Part shown: positions 22,926 to 35,743 of the stretch, one piece after another
Numbering within the stretch: the stretch's first letter is position 1
How the letters are laid out: every line of letters starts with the position of its first letter
Origin: Trichostrongylus colubriformis
Lineage: Eukaryota > Nematoda > Chromadorea > Rhabditida > Trichostrongylidae
DNA length: 64,000 nucleotides
NCBI GenBank assembly: GCA_963978905.1
Contig: OZ022256.1
Location: forward strand, 12,197,501 to 12,261,500
Direction of reading: 5' to 3'
The notes under the pieces: model-generated
Databases searched by the model: none
Seen by the model: only the letters and a program-made list of their open reading frames with translations
What the model was told of the DNA's origin: nothing
Made by a program: the position numbers and the translations under genes

Positions 22926-24917
22926 TTATAAATTTATATTTCTTTCCACGTCAAAAACAACACTTTAGAAGATATAACTTCACAAATATACTTATCAGAA
23001 CTACCGCCGTTTTCGGGGCGGGCGGTTGAACCGGCATACAAAACGTCTCTTTCCAACGTCAATGCTAATTCTGACTGAAAATTATCAATCATTTGATCAC
23101 GACGTTTTGCATCCTAATTCCAGAAACAGACCTAAATGCGCTGTATATACAATAAATAACAAGGATACATATCATTCTAGACTAGGCGGACGACTCAATC
23201 TCACAGACGGACAACAGTTTGTGAGATCGCATAGAATGAAAATGAAAAGTAGAGGAAAACAGTAGGAAGCAATGAATGCCGTAGGAGACTATAACACAAA
23301 GTCAGACGACACACGAAAATTCGTAAAGCCAAACAACACGCTGCTTCTTCTCAAATGGAAATTCAGAATGAACATTTTTTAACACGAGATAGGCATCGAA
23401 ATAACCGGCTCGAAACTCGAATGGTTGTCCTGATCAGAAGAGAGATTATCATAAGAGCTCTTTGTGAGCTTCAAACTACTACACAAACGACCAGAATTAA
23501 CACAAACTTACAGATATCATAGAAATTAAAAACTAGTATATGCGAACATGCGACTAAATATTATCACTGCTATGCTGCTATGTTAACTTGTCCAATTCTG
23601 GATAGCTTTGGAACCTAGCGTACCGTATATGCTGGATAATGAACAGAAAATCTTAAAAATATAAAAAGCCCCATAGGCTAACATGATAACGATTTGATAT
23701 TCAAGGCTGCTTCTCCTACTGTATATTCGGAGCTGTATTGTTTCTGAAATGTTACAAAAAATGGTTGGGAGTGAGAGATCGCTAACAAACGAAATTACCC
23801 ACGTGAATGCAGCATGGTATCCAAAATAGAAATCACTTCAAAAAACACATGTAATCAAAAACTCAGATCAGGAAATACCAAACGTGACAAATATGACAAG
23901 TAAACGAGTCATTTGATAAATGAATGAGGTAGATACGTGTAGCCTTGAAAATCATCATACATTTTTTACTCCGCCTTATCTGCACTGGTGTCTTCGTCCA
24001 TGTAATATTGTTGTAAGCGGACATGCCAAGCAATCGATGCACATGCTGATATCGTACGAAATTGGTGGACAATATTTCGTGGCAGGAAGTAGATGTCGTT
24101 GTGATGAAGCTGTAAAAGCATGTAAATCTAGTAACTTTTATGAACCATTAACATATCTATCTGAGATGCAAGAAGTTCAAAAAATATGAGTTCATCTCCA
24201 TTGAACACCGTAACCATTGAAAAGAAATGCTCATACAAGAGATTCCCTTCGCTGCTCTTCTATCGAAAATGCGTCCTACACGTTCTTGCCTACTTCTTCA
24301 CAAAGATCCAATTGAAAAGGAATGACGGACAAGTGGAGAGAAAGCTAGAAAGACTCTCCAAAGAAAAAAAACTTCAGTCAATGAGTCACATTGGCAGAGA
24401 GCTTTTGCGTACGATTTCGTTCTATGAGGAGTTAATTGTAACGATTAAGTGAGGGCGATGCTAAAAACTCGTGACCCTAACGAAATCAGAGTAAGTTATT
24501 GTTTGGTGATTCAGTATTTTGTGACTGATGTTTCACCAAACTCAGATCATCGACGAGCTTTAACAGTTACATCCATATGGTTGTAAATTCTACATTTTGC
24601 CTTAAGATTTGTTATCTTTATTTTTTTCGGTCATACAGAGGACATCTATTTGCCATTGTTACGTGATGAGGTGCAGCTAAGATGCACACCCTCTATAAGC
24701 TGGTCCGGTCCACTTGCCCAAACCTCCCTAAACCAGCACAAAAAGCATATATTGTCGTGCAGAACATAGTTTTTTTTTGTTAACAATCTATATCTTCGCC
24801 AGAGTTTCGAAGACAAATGCCTCAAACCCGACTATTTCGTCGACTTATTGTATTGCAGTGAAAATGATCTTGTTCAAATCGCACGATTACGGTCGGGGAT
24901 GCAAAGCATGGAATATA
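22926..24917. other. 2 kb AT-rich region without a recognised gene
   Basis: Two moderate plus-strand open frames (23920-24189 and 24186-24452) have no recognisable domain and no clear splice context. No element termini were found. Confidence 0.4.
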
Positions 24918-25779
24918 TTAGGCTGTCCCAACTGTAGGATTTTTCCTGGAAAAAAAAATCAATTACTCTTGCTTACTTCGAGGCACGTCTAGGCGATTCG
25001 GAAATATGGTAGAAGGTTCTCTAAGCTTTCTAACAGAATATATATTACCCACCAGTCCGTGGAGAGAGCTACAATGCCCGTAGTCGGTACCCACCCGACA
25101 CGCGGTGTCATCTACTATAAGTGGTCTTGCGGCAAAAAAGCAACGGAAGCTTGTGATTCCATCTCGCTGCATTGGGCAAGGGATGTGTGAGCTACGAGAC
25201 CGTGCACCGCTGGTTCATCACCTTCAGTAACAGCGAGATGGACATGGAAGACAAACCACACTCAGGACAGTGTACTTCTAGGACGCAGAAGGAATGCTTT
25301 CACAAGAGGTGCTGGTGCAAGGTGAGACAGTCACCGCTGCCGTATGCACCCACCAGCTCTGTCGCTGTTCGAGAAAAGCGCAGTAAAAGGTCCGCGGTCA
25401 CCCTACTCCATGACGATGCCCGCTCCCATTTCGCGAAAAGTACCAGGCCAAGCTACAGGAGCTCGGCTGGGATGTGCTGCCCCACCCGGCACACTCTCCA
25501 GAGATTGCCCCTTCTGACTATCACCTTACCAATCATCTTGAATCCTTCCTGGCCAAGAGAAAATTCGTTGATTATGACTTGATTGCAAAGGCGATCGCTA
25601 ACTTCTTCGACTTTCAGAACAAACAGTTCTGGGAGGAGGGAATCAACGATCTACCTATGGAGTGGTAGAGTGTTGTCGATAACAATGGTGAGTAAGCGGT
25701 TGCCTAATTTGTTTGTTGGAAGAAAAAATTATGAAAAGTGATGATCGAAAAACCCTACAAGACTTTTGGGACAACCTAA
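24918..25779 (+). pseudogene. mariner element with internally deleted, frameshifted transposase
   Basis: Ends TTAGGCTGTCCCAAC and, inverted, TTAGGTTGTCCCAAAAG; the left flank is TA. The inside reads mariner transposase pieces in changing frames: an N-terminal helix-turn-helix part (GKKATEACDSI, then CVSYETVHRWF and EDKPHSG, about 25095-25270), then LLHDDARSHFAKST (about 25405-25445) and a C-terminal part (LPHPAHSPEIAPSDYHL to about 25670). At 862 bp it lacks roughly a third of a full mariner, including the segment with the first catalytic aspartate; the usual SPD of the third site reads SPE. Not functional. Confidence 0.9.
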
Positions 25780-26106
25780 AACATCCAGCAGAGGAAAAAT
25801 AAAAGCAGAATGCAGACAACCACAGTACCCCTTTCGACATTTCGGCTTCAAGCGATGCAACCGATTCCACATTTGATGGTGAACAATGAGTAGCGACATA
25901 TTTTGTCTCCAAAATCTTCGATCTTTCCGTGGCGCGCCCTTGACCCTTTTATCGAAGTTGAAAAAACAAAATGCATTGCAAAACGAGAGAGAATTTGTTG
26001 TTAGGTCATATGAGATTGCTACTTTTATTTGAATGAGAATATTCCACCAATGCCCAACACAGCCACCAGTGCTTCCCAAAATCGGTATTTTGCAAAAGTT
26101 GAACAT

Positions 26107-29100
26107 TTACATGACTTTCTCATGCTTAACTCGCTCTTTGAGTGCGCCCATACCTCGCCCTTGATATTTGTTTACATACGACTTCAGCTGCATCCATCAA
26201 ACAATTAAGAAAGAAAAATGAAGTGAAACTGAGACCAGCGAATTTTTTCAGTGGAACAAATGCACCTATAAACAGGATAGAAATTCCCTTCAAATGCTCA
26301 TCTATTAATGTTCAAACATGAACATTGTAAAAAAATACCTGAAACTTCGAATATCGGACACCTTCTCGTCGAAGCTGATTCAGCTTTGCTTCCTCAACCC
26401 ATTGGACACACTGAAAGTGAAAAAACATACATGAATGAATATGCAAAGGATAATTCTGAATCGAAATCGAGAGAGGGCTACCTGAGACATAGGAGGCTCA
26501 TACAGATCGAGCTGCAATGTTTCGACAATACGCTCAAAATCTGCAGCATGGAAACATACAACATCCTTGACAGCTCTTCGAGACGGCCTAAAAATGGATA
26601 TTGCGTTACATGCTATGCTAGATTGCTGTTCAATAGAAATTCTATCTCGAAATGCTTCAACATCATAAAAAAGCAAAACTAAACATAAGTAATCAAAATG
26701 GCTATGAAAAGCTGCAGAAAAATTCTAGATTTCCTACTTTTCACTGGGTGCGCGTATTGACTGTAGAATGCCTACAGCAGCTGTCGTTTTGCGTTCTAGA
26801 CCATCACCGACGTGATCAGCATGACAAGGCGTGCGATCCTCGAATAACAACTCTCTACGCTCGTAATGCCTGAATCAGATTAGATGCAAATAGTGACTGG
26901 GCGGAATAAATAGTCAATATAGCGCTGTAGCAGGAAGCTACGAATAAAATCAATTATACAGAAATGCTCAAAGATTAAAAATTTGTAAAGATTACCGAAT
27001 TGCAAGCGAATGCCCACGCCCCGCTTGCATCGCCTTTCTTCGCTTGCTGTCACGTTCGTCTTTCACGTCATCCGTGCGTATTAACTGAAAACGACCTCGT
27101 TAAATATTAAAGCCGCGCTCGAAAAGGACAGTCACACGTGCCCTCACGTTCATACGCACACATGCAAGGAGGACTACTAGAAGTGACCGATCGAAATTAC
27201 ACTGGGAGACAAAAACAGTAAAATAGCAACAGATGGAACACAAATGCAATATATCACAGTTTAAAACAAAAGGCAAACTCGAACCTGTTCACCCGGACGG
27301 ACCCAGAATATTGGGCCATCGTCGCACTCCGTGACGGTGTCGAGATGCAGCGCTGACCACTCACCCCATGGCATGATCGGCCGTAGAATCTGAAAGTAGC
27401 AGAGGTTTAAGTGCAGTTCCATAGAAAATGCAAAAGAGCATGAAGCAAAAAAGTGGATGCAAACGATTACAGCGACCAGCGTGAACAGCAGAAGAAACTA
27501 GTCGGCTTTAGATACCCCACAATTTTATCCGACTAAAAAATTGCATGAGTCAGTTTTAGCCGCCCCACACTTTTATCCAACTAAAGAATGCAGGAATCGT
27601 GCACTTACTGGAGATTTCTCCAATTCCCCGAGCAAATCGGCGAAGTAGTCTCCACATTCTTCCTGTTTTGCACCAACCATTGACACTGAGTGCATTGGGC
27701 CACATCTGGAGAACACTTCATTGCAATTTCATAAGGCAGATTTTATTGTAAAACAGACCGGAATGTTCCATGATGACAAGTTTCCATGACTTGTTTGTAA
27801 TACGTGTTGAACGACATAGTTTCGACGAGTTGTTTATTTGTTAATGATCCAATCTGTAATATCAGGCCCACCTAGAACTCGTTAATCAGCGTTATTTGCT
27901 TCTCCATATTTGTAGATGTTTTGAAATTTCTCAAGAAGTGATCGACATGAGTAGCGCAATGAGAACAGAGTTATAACGAAAACAGATCCTGTACCTCAGC
28001 TTAGCACCACACTATGGGTAATTTTCGAACCGTATCGAGATGCGCAACGACGTCCCTTCTCCCCAGTTTTCAGAAAAATAATAAAGATCATTGAACCAAA
28101 CCCTATATTTAGCCTGAGCTGTGATGTGCCGCTGTAAACGTAAAAGTAGCTATTAACTATTTACCAAAGCGCTTTGCGCAACGCTCACCCCATCCATTAT
28201 ATACACTCTAAGATAAATACGAGGAAACCCACTAAATAAAGTTGAGAAAATCTACAATGTGCAAAAATCATCTAATAGAATGTCAGAATCAAGAATCAAG
28301 AGAAAGGAAAATAACTCGCAGAATACCTCACCTTTACCGGCAAATGAGGATGCTTATCGTGTAGATATTGGAAGACATCCTGAAGATAACAGATAATGTA
28401 TATAACTAGAAGGTTCGATGAATGTTATGGTGACTTACAACAAGATATGAGGCAGCATTTTCAAGGACACCGATAACAAACACAGGAACTCCGTTAGACT
28501 CAGCTAGTCCGAGGCGTATGAACTGCTTGGCAAACTCCATCCTTAAAGGGCTTCAATACCAAAAAAAAGTTTGACAGAGTACTGGCGCCAAGAAAAAGAT
28601 CCTATTCACGAAACCATGAAAATAGTAGTAGTAATAGTGAATCTTGGCACTCAGCATGACCCAACATTACAAACCTTTCTTCTGTGTCGAAATTTTTGCG
28701 AATATTATTCCAATCCGTCCTTAAAATCGACGCGCCGCCATTCGGATGCGTATCAACAATGACGTACTTTCGAAACTTAAAAAAAGTTATACACTTCAGT
28801 CGAAACGGTGGAATAAAGACACACAGACAGAAGGCCCGACAAGCGAAAGGTAGATTAACAGAAAACCACTTAAACTTCGAAAAGAAGACCAACCTTATTG
28901 GAAATCCTCGGCAGCTTGTCTCGCTTTTCGCTCTTCACTTCCTTTGTTTCACTGCTTACATCACTGCTCTCTTTGACAACTTTAGCAGGGCTGTCACAAG
29001 AGTTACTCTCAACAACACTACTGGTACCATTCGTGTAAAGAATAGAAGAAGTGGACGGATGTACAGAATGAAATTCGCTCTTTTCCCTGAAAAATAACTG

Positions 29101-32100
29101 GCACATTTAAATGTCTTAAAAATGAGAGCGCTAAGAAAAACGATTTAGCTAAAAGGATCTCAGTACAAAAAAAGATATAAGAATACGCACTCTTTAACTT
29201 TGCTATATTTACTTGGATCCTCTCGTTGTCCTCGCTCAGAACTGCATGATGTAATCTCACAAGAAGGGCGCTGTTCGTCAATGACAATCTGAGAAATACT
29301 ACTCAAGTCTAGACGAAGAATTTAGCAGAACCTTCAAACACTCAATACCTTCGGCTTAAGCTTTTTCGAGGGCGATGCCGCCATAAATGAAGTCGAGGAA
29401 GATGTGGATGGTCCAATGCTTGTACTATTCGGCTTGCGTGGCGTTTTACTGGGACAGCGCATGTCCTTGCTCGGAGTTGAACTCTGAAGCTAAACCGATA
29501 GAGGTTAAGAGACAATGAAAACCGTTTACAAGGCAACAAGGCAAAACCTTCAATATTGTATTAAAAAACAGAACATATTCGAAACATGTCGAAGTAGCTC
29601 AAAAAATATCAGTCGCGAGGAATGCCTTAAGAATCCAAAGAATAACTTGAGTCCTAACAACAGTACAATATGTGAAATAACGGGCAAGCAATCGAGGAAA
29701 ATAGATAAGCAAGAAAAGACGTGAAGGATTGAAGTAAATATAGACAGCTAACCTTAGACACTGAAATGGAAGCACCATTTGAATGCGATGTCTTCTGCCT
29801 TTCGTGGTCTCTCTTAATGTCGGTTGAAATACGCTCATCACTACGTCCCACTTCGTTCACTTCAGTCTTAATCCTGGCTTGTACCTTATTGGGCGAACCG
29901 TTCTCCCTTTTTGAATCCTTTTCAATTAGTTCGGTTCTAGGAGGTTTCTTCTCGGGTGTAGAACACTTTCTATCGAAGAATGGCATCATCACATCAATCC
30001 CGTCACGTTTGGAGGAAGGTGTTTTCGTAGTGGCTCCTACGTCACACCTGATATTTTCTCCTTCACTCCGTGCAGTGCTGCCACCAGAAGGCAAGCTTTC
30101 CCTTCCTGCAGCTGGCCTCCTGAATTTCTCCTTCGAATATTCAGATACACTTCGCTCAAATTCGTCCAATGTCCCATTCGACAGGGGAGTAACAGTCGCA
30201 GTCTCAACGTGATTTCCATGAGCTAGCACAGAGCCAGTTTGTGTAGCATCATTTCTAAGTGGCTTGCTAATGATGATGGCAGTGGGTGCGGGGTCTCTGT
30301 CTTCCGTATCACAGTCAACTTTCATGAGTAACTCCAAATTCGCAGCAGAGATATCAGACTTCTTTGGCGTCTGCACAGTTTCACGTTCTATTTGTAACTC
30401 CGCTTTCAGCAACACAATCTCTTGAAAAACCAGGCACCCGTGCTGAGAAGTGGGCCTCCGCCGTAACTCTACTCTCGTTTCAACTCTACTATCCGGCAAC
30501 CGCTCGACATCGTCTTCGATATTTCGAACAGGAGAGCAATGCTGGAATGAAATTCCTTTACGAGTGAAAAACCAACCGAATGACGGAATGGCATAACTAC
30601 ACCCTGCGTAAAGTATTCTAGATTTTTATATGTAATTAGAACGACAATACTACTAAAGACATTGAATGTTTTCCATGGAGATTAGGGAACTACTGTGAAA
30701 ATGTGGCTATTGTGAATTTCTACTCTGTCACAAATTCGAGGATAGATTATGTACCAGCAACAAACATTATGAGCAAAAAACCACTACCTCCTGCTTTATC
30801 TGCTTCGATTTGCGATCATCCAGGAGAGGAGCAGTGTCCGCGTTAGAAGTCGACTCTTTTTCGAACCTCGGCGGAATATCACGTGACTTCTGCAACAGTG
30901 AAACTGATCTGAATTCGAAAACCGAATATGAGCCTAGAAATCACCTCCAAGCGTTTCCTCGGACTCGCTTTCTGTTGTTTAGAATGTGAATTCGACAAAT
31001 CCACAAGAATGGGATCGAAAGCAAGAGGACCCAAGGTTGGAACCTAAGATAAGAAAAATGGAGTAGCAGCAATGTTAATGTATCGCAAAATCAAGGAAAT
31101 CATCACCACAAAATACCTTTGGCTGCTGCTCGGGTAAGGCGTCATCCCTCTGCATCGATTTCTCTGCAGCACAACCATGGTTGTTTGAATGAGAAATAGT
31201 ACTGGCTTCACAGTTATGAGGATCACGTGGTAAACATCTCGTGGATGGATCCCGATTGACCCTGCCGTCTGAGGTGCCCGGTGCTTCAGCGATTTCAACT
31301 TTTGCAACCTCTGGTGAAGAAACCGGAGCCTGTTCCATAGGAATCCTTTGAGAAGATGCAGCAAGCTCTGGTGGTGGAGGTGGAGGTGGAGCACAGTGTG
31401 AGGGTGCCTTAGCAAATTGTTCTTGTGCCAATTTCTCGCGTTCCTCAAAATATGTCATCCTTTCGAGAGAAAAAAATCAAATCGGAAGTGCAAAACATCT
31501 CGACTAGCAATGAAAAAGGATTAGATAGCTACCTTTTGTAGCTCGAGCTGTTTTCGCCTTTCTTGCTCCTTACGAATTTGCTCTTCGATCTTCCTTTCGA
31601 GTTCGAGCCTTCTCTCTTCATTCATAGGCTGAAAAATTCCAGTTTTTGCGAGAAGCAGACAGCTTTCGTGTTTTTCAACACAGCGTAAAAAGCAGTAGGA
31701 TGAACCCACAATTTCCTTCTTAGGTGGTTTTTGAGTGGGGAAGTCCGATATAGTAAGTTTTACTTGAGCCGATGCCGGCGGGATTGTCGGTTGAATCATT
31801 GCTGAAAAGCACAGTATAACGATATATACACTGCATTTCATATCTATAGGTCCACCCCAATATTTCTGATTACCGACGTCCTTCTGAATTCTAAAAGGCT
31901 GTGATGATAACCAATGAATTTTTCGTACCGGAATTCCCTAGATAAAGTGTTCTCAGGGAATTTCGAGCACAAGAACCCTTTTTATAATGAATAGTCCTAT
32001 TTCCACCGTTTCAAAACTATAGGTCCATACCGCGATTTCAGAAAATTTATTACGAGAACAAGCAACAACTGAGCAATTAGTAACTTGTAGGTCCTCCTTT

Positions 32101-34709
32101 ATTCGTAATGACTTCAATCAAACGCTGCTGCATGCTCCATGCTAGATTTGCTTAGACGGTTGGATCGAGAGCAGTCCACACTTAGACGATGGACTTCTTC
32201 AACTTTTCAACGGAATCATACTGCTTGGCATCGCTGTAGATCTTTTGCACCATGATAGTCCATACATTTTCCATTGGATTCAGGTCAGGAGAACGGGCCG
32301 GCCATTCGAGAACGTCGATATTCCTGGCTGCAATCCACGCCGTAAATGGATTGCAGCATTGTCGTGCATGAACGTGAACGACTTAGTATTGAGGCGACGT
32401 AGATACAGAAGGAGATGGTCTTCTAGGACCTCCTGGTAGTCCACCGAGTCCATGTGGCACAAAACGAAGGCCAGGTCGAGAAGTCAATTCTCGCAAAGGG
32501 TACCCCAGACCATGAGCAAACCCCCGCCAAAAGATCGTCTCAAGAAAGACGGTGGTTCTTCACGCATATCCCGCCAGTACTGCTTCCCGCAGACCGGCCC
32601 GTCGAGATTAAACTTCTTCTCATCGATCCAGATCATCCTAAACAAAACAGACCTATGCAAGGCTTCAAAAGGTGGAAAGTCGCAAGTACCGTGCCTTGGA
32701 CCAATCTCTTTCGATGTTCTTAGTCGCAAATTCAAAGCGAGCCATCTTGTGACGTTCTGTGAGCCTCGGGACTCGCTTCATAGTCTCTCTAGTGAGGTTT
32801 CCAAAGAAGTGAGAGACGCTCCATGAGGTTGCTCCGTTCACAGAAAGAGACATTTCGGCTCGCACCCAATTGAGGCACATCGTGGAGTTCGACAGAAGGC
32901 GTCCAGTCATTCTCTAATCTTGGCTGGAGAGCTTCCATGGACGGCTACTAGGGTTCTCCTCTGCGTAATGCTCTGGATCTTGCAGGTAGATGTTCACGCA
33001 ATTGTGTGACCGACTTGTTCTAGCAGCGATCTTCCTCCGTGACCATCCAGCTTCGACGAAGCTGCACTCGAGCTTGTTCTTCCGGGTAAGACGCGTACCG
33101 CCAGGCATTGAGAGGATAATGTTGACCACGACCGTATGCATGCCCAAGTTCAGATTTGATTTCATAGTTGTGGTGAAATGGGAATTGTTCATCAGTGGAC
33201 CTATAGTTTTGAAACGGGCAAGATTTAGCTTTTGGAATAACAAAAAACATTTCAGAGTTTCGACATTCTCGAAAACACTTTTTAGAAAACTTTCGATGGT
33301 GAGGAACTGAGTAATCCATGTTACAGCTTTTCAAAATGTATGGAGAGTCTATAAGCTGAAGATGCAAGGGTGGACCTATAGATATGAAACGCAGTGTATG
33401 TTCTCCACCCACGAAGCATTAGAATACTATTTGAAAGTGAAACGCAAAAGAAACTTTCTGAACGAACATGAACATTGCGGCATCATCGGCATCGGTGGTA
33501 TGGGAGGACAACCAGGGAAAAACATAGGTGGTGGGTAGAAAGGTGGAAAAGACATCCTGAACAAAACGCTCTGATCACTATACAGACTACAGAAACATTA
33601 AAAGATGAGAGTTGAAGAATGCCCTTACATCGGAGGCGGAGCAGCATACGGCGTCGGTGGGACAACTGCTACCTGAGGAGGATAACCTGCAGGAGGAATT
33701 GTCGCTATTGGGGGCGGTACAATAGGTGGAGGTGGCACTTCTTCTTCGCAAGGTGGCATTGGAGGTGTTCGCGGCCCTCGAGGTCGATTCATCCTAAAAA
33801 GGTAAACGAACAGAATAGAATCACCTTCCACACCTGCTTCAGGGGCTTAAAATTACTTATACTCCCAAAAAGGTTCAGTGGAATCATTATTCATCAATAT
33901 TTTTAGCTTTCCACTGTAATTCACGTATTCAGTGACCTTCAACTCGAAACGCTTTCGATGTTCGAATACAGCTTCACTTTTCATCGAACCGATCAGCAAA
34001 GCCTTCCACGACCAATTTGAAAGCACCGCATTTGTTGAAAGCAGCGCAGAGACATTTAAGGGCAAGCGTGATGTTTTTGTGTTTCATTGATCGTAACTTT
34101 CACCGTCACCTTAACGGGTCGATGCAAGGGGAAGCACGCACCGAGGTTGTGCAACCGCACAACCTCACTCTCAATGAGCCACAACATAAAAATACAATCG
34201 AAACCTTTCAGAATTGAGTCTGTTCGCCTTCTCCGTGCTTTGTTGTAATTGATATGATTTGGAAACCCGTTTTTAGTGCACTAGATACGTTGGTGTATTT
34301 AGGCCCAAGCAAATCTTGCCTCGTATAACAAATCAGACATCAGACAATGTGAAATTGATACAGAAAAACCGCAAAACTATACGTTCAAGTCATACCGCTT
34401 TGGTGGAGGAGGTGGTGGAGGACACAACGACGATATTCGACCATTTCCGCTCTAGAAATCTCTGTTATGATGATGAGAATGAAATGATTCAGAAAAGGAC
34501 TACTTACATTGGCCGGATTCATTCCAGTAGCGTAAGGTGAAATGACCATGGGATCAACGCATGGCTAAAAACGAGAGGTAAAGGTTATCTTACAAAAAGC
34601 AACCAGTTGAGTGAAAACGTGCTCAAACCACAAATTTAATTAGGTAACACACCTTCGGTGGCTCGATCTGAGGGCATGGGCGGGAACTACTGTGCGCTGG
34701 AGATAACGA
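26107..34709 (-). CDS. dpy-21: DPY-21 / RSBN1-family protein (JmjC-type H4K20 demethylase family)
   Basis: Twenty-six phase-consistent exons total 3537 nt (1178 codons): 34709-34653, 34564-34508, 34451-34383, 34002-33857, 33793-33629, 33556-33474, 31801-31710, 31628-31533, 31443-31117, 31043-30945, 30889-30788, 30541-29753, 29483-29349, 29288-29191, 29086-28894, 28766-28675, 28550-28439, 28379-28332, 27853-27759, 27705-27609, 27389-27285, 27084-26996, 26869-26738, 26587-26482, 26410-26339, 26187-26107. The N-terminal 830 codons are proline-, lysine- and serine-rich with a charged coiled coil near 31628-31533. The C-terminal third is RSBN1-like: [10 protein letters not shown] (about 843), [40 protein letters not shown] (HxD of a JmjC site at about 1065-1067), [17 protein letters not shown], and [17 protein letters not shown]. 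In C. elegans DPY-21 demethylates H4K20me2 in dosage compensation. A phase-0 exon expected between 26339 and 26187 is absent. The weakest joints are the 34002 acceptor and the TTTTGAG acceptor at 31443. Confidence 0.88.
31829..33396 (-). pseudogene. Tc1-like element with degraded DD34E transposase, long TIRs holding two direct repeats each
   Basis: Flanked by TA (31827-31828 and 33397-33398). Ends CACTGCATTTCATATCTATA and inverse; the same core (TTTCA..CTATAGGTCCA) recurs about 180 bp inside each end (near 32017-32036 and 33193-33213), giving an IR/DR layout as in Tc3 or Sleeping Beauty-type elements. The minus-strand transposase starts [14 protein letters not shown] (helix-turn-helix; [20 protein letters not shown]) and continues to [21 protein letters not shown] and [12 protein letters not shown], so D, D and E are all identifiable. 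In-frame stops (32914-32916, 32484-32486) and frameshifts near 32700 and 32300 make it inactive. It sits in a dpy-21 intron, antisense to neither gene part: its transposase runs in the same direction as the host gene. Confidence 0.9.
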
Positions 34710-35743
34710 CTGAAAACGATTTTTGACATAAATGAAAGTGCACAACCTACAAAACAATTCGACTTCACTTTTACGACCCATTATGCGCATATTTCAATCC
34801 TAAGAATACTCGTTTCGATAGCCCTTCCGCAACTTCATCTATTTCCCAGTGATTCTCCTTCTGTTTTCCCCATGGTTCTTGTTTTCCTCTTCTTGAGTTT
34901 TCCGCAAGACGCAGGATTCAGCTTCAAATTTGAGAGGGATCCTTACAACCCCTCTAGGGCACTAAAATGTGGCTATGCCGCATTTCTGCAGCTCATTTCT
35001 GCAATGCGCACTGTGAAAACATTGCAAAACCACCCTACTGGATCCTTTGCCAACGCTGTGATCAAAACAAATCATTTTATAGTCGCTATGAAACGATGCT
35101 GATAGTGGATGAATCCAACAACAACACTGTTTTTTCAGCGTAACCGAAAATGCGCGCAGAGCGAAATGCGTAAGAGGTGATCGGTATCGCAGAGCGCGCG
35201 ATTTCCTGATTGCTTTTCATGTGCAATGTGCATAAATTCCATTTTTGCTCACCTCACCGTAACTATTCTGCACTAACAAACCCCCAGAAGGTAACATGGA
35301 TCTATTTACTTTCTTCGATTTCATTTGTTTCCCGACTCCTGCCATTCCATTTATTGACTACTCAAGAAGGCCAGAACTCGCACCTCCACAACCTGCGCAC
35401 AGTTCGAAGTAAGCAATACCAAAAAATAAACCGAAAAAGAGGATGGAGAAACAACCAGCCAAGAGCCCAGAATGTAGCAATCTAAAACTTTGAAGGGTGT
35501 ATAGTATGAGCGTATTTTTCTGTGTTTTATGAGCTGAATAGCGCTACAACTTGGATGGCACGAAAAGACAACCGTCGCAAGAATATTTCACTTCAAGAAG
35601 CACGGTATTCCTTTTACACATGATTGAAGAAAATGTGTTAAAGAAACTCTAAATGGTAAGAAGAACATGGAGTAAGTACATAAAAGTATTTAAGCGCAAC
35701 TTTTGAACGCAGCTGGAAATTCGTGACAAACTGTGCAACGAAC
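34710..35743. other. intron-sized gap upstream of the first firmly placed dpy-21 exon
   Basis: No exon was identified. The open frame continuing past 35744 to a TAA at 35690-35692 (text VRCTVCHEFPAAFKSC) looks coding, so that exon may instead end there. Confidence 0.35.

Noticed and set aside
23922..23945. let-7 seed-like TGAGGTAG
   Set aside because: The remaining bases do not match let-7 and no precursor hairpin is present.
23920..24452. Two adjoining plus-strand frames (89 and 88 codons)
   Set aside because: No domain, no splice signals linking them, composition like the AT-rich surroundings.
29766..30212. 148-codon plus-strand frame
   Set aside because: It lies antisense within the 789-nt dpy-21 exon and is its shadow.
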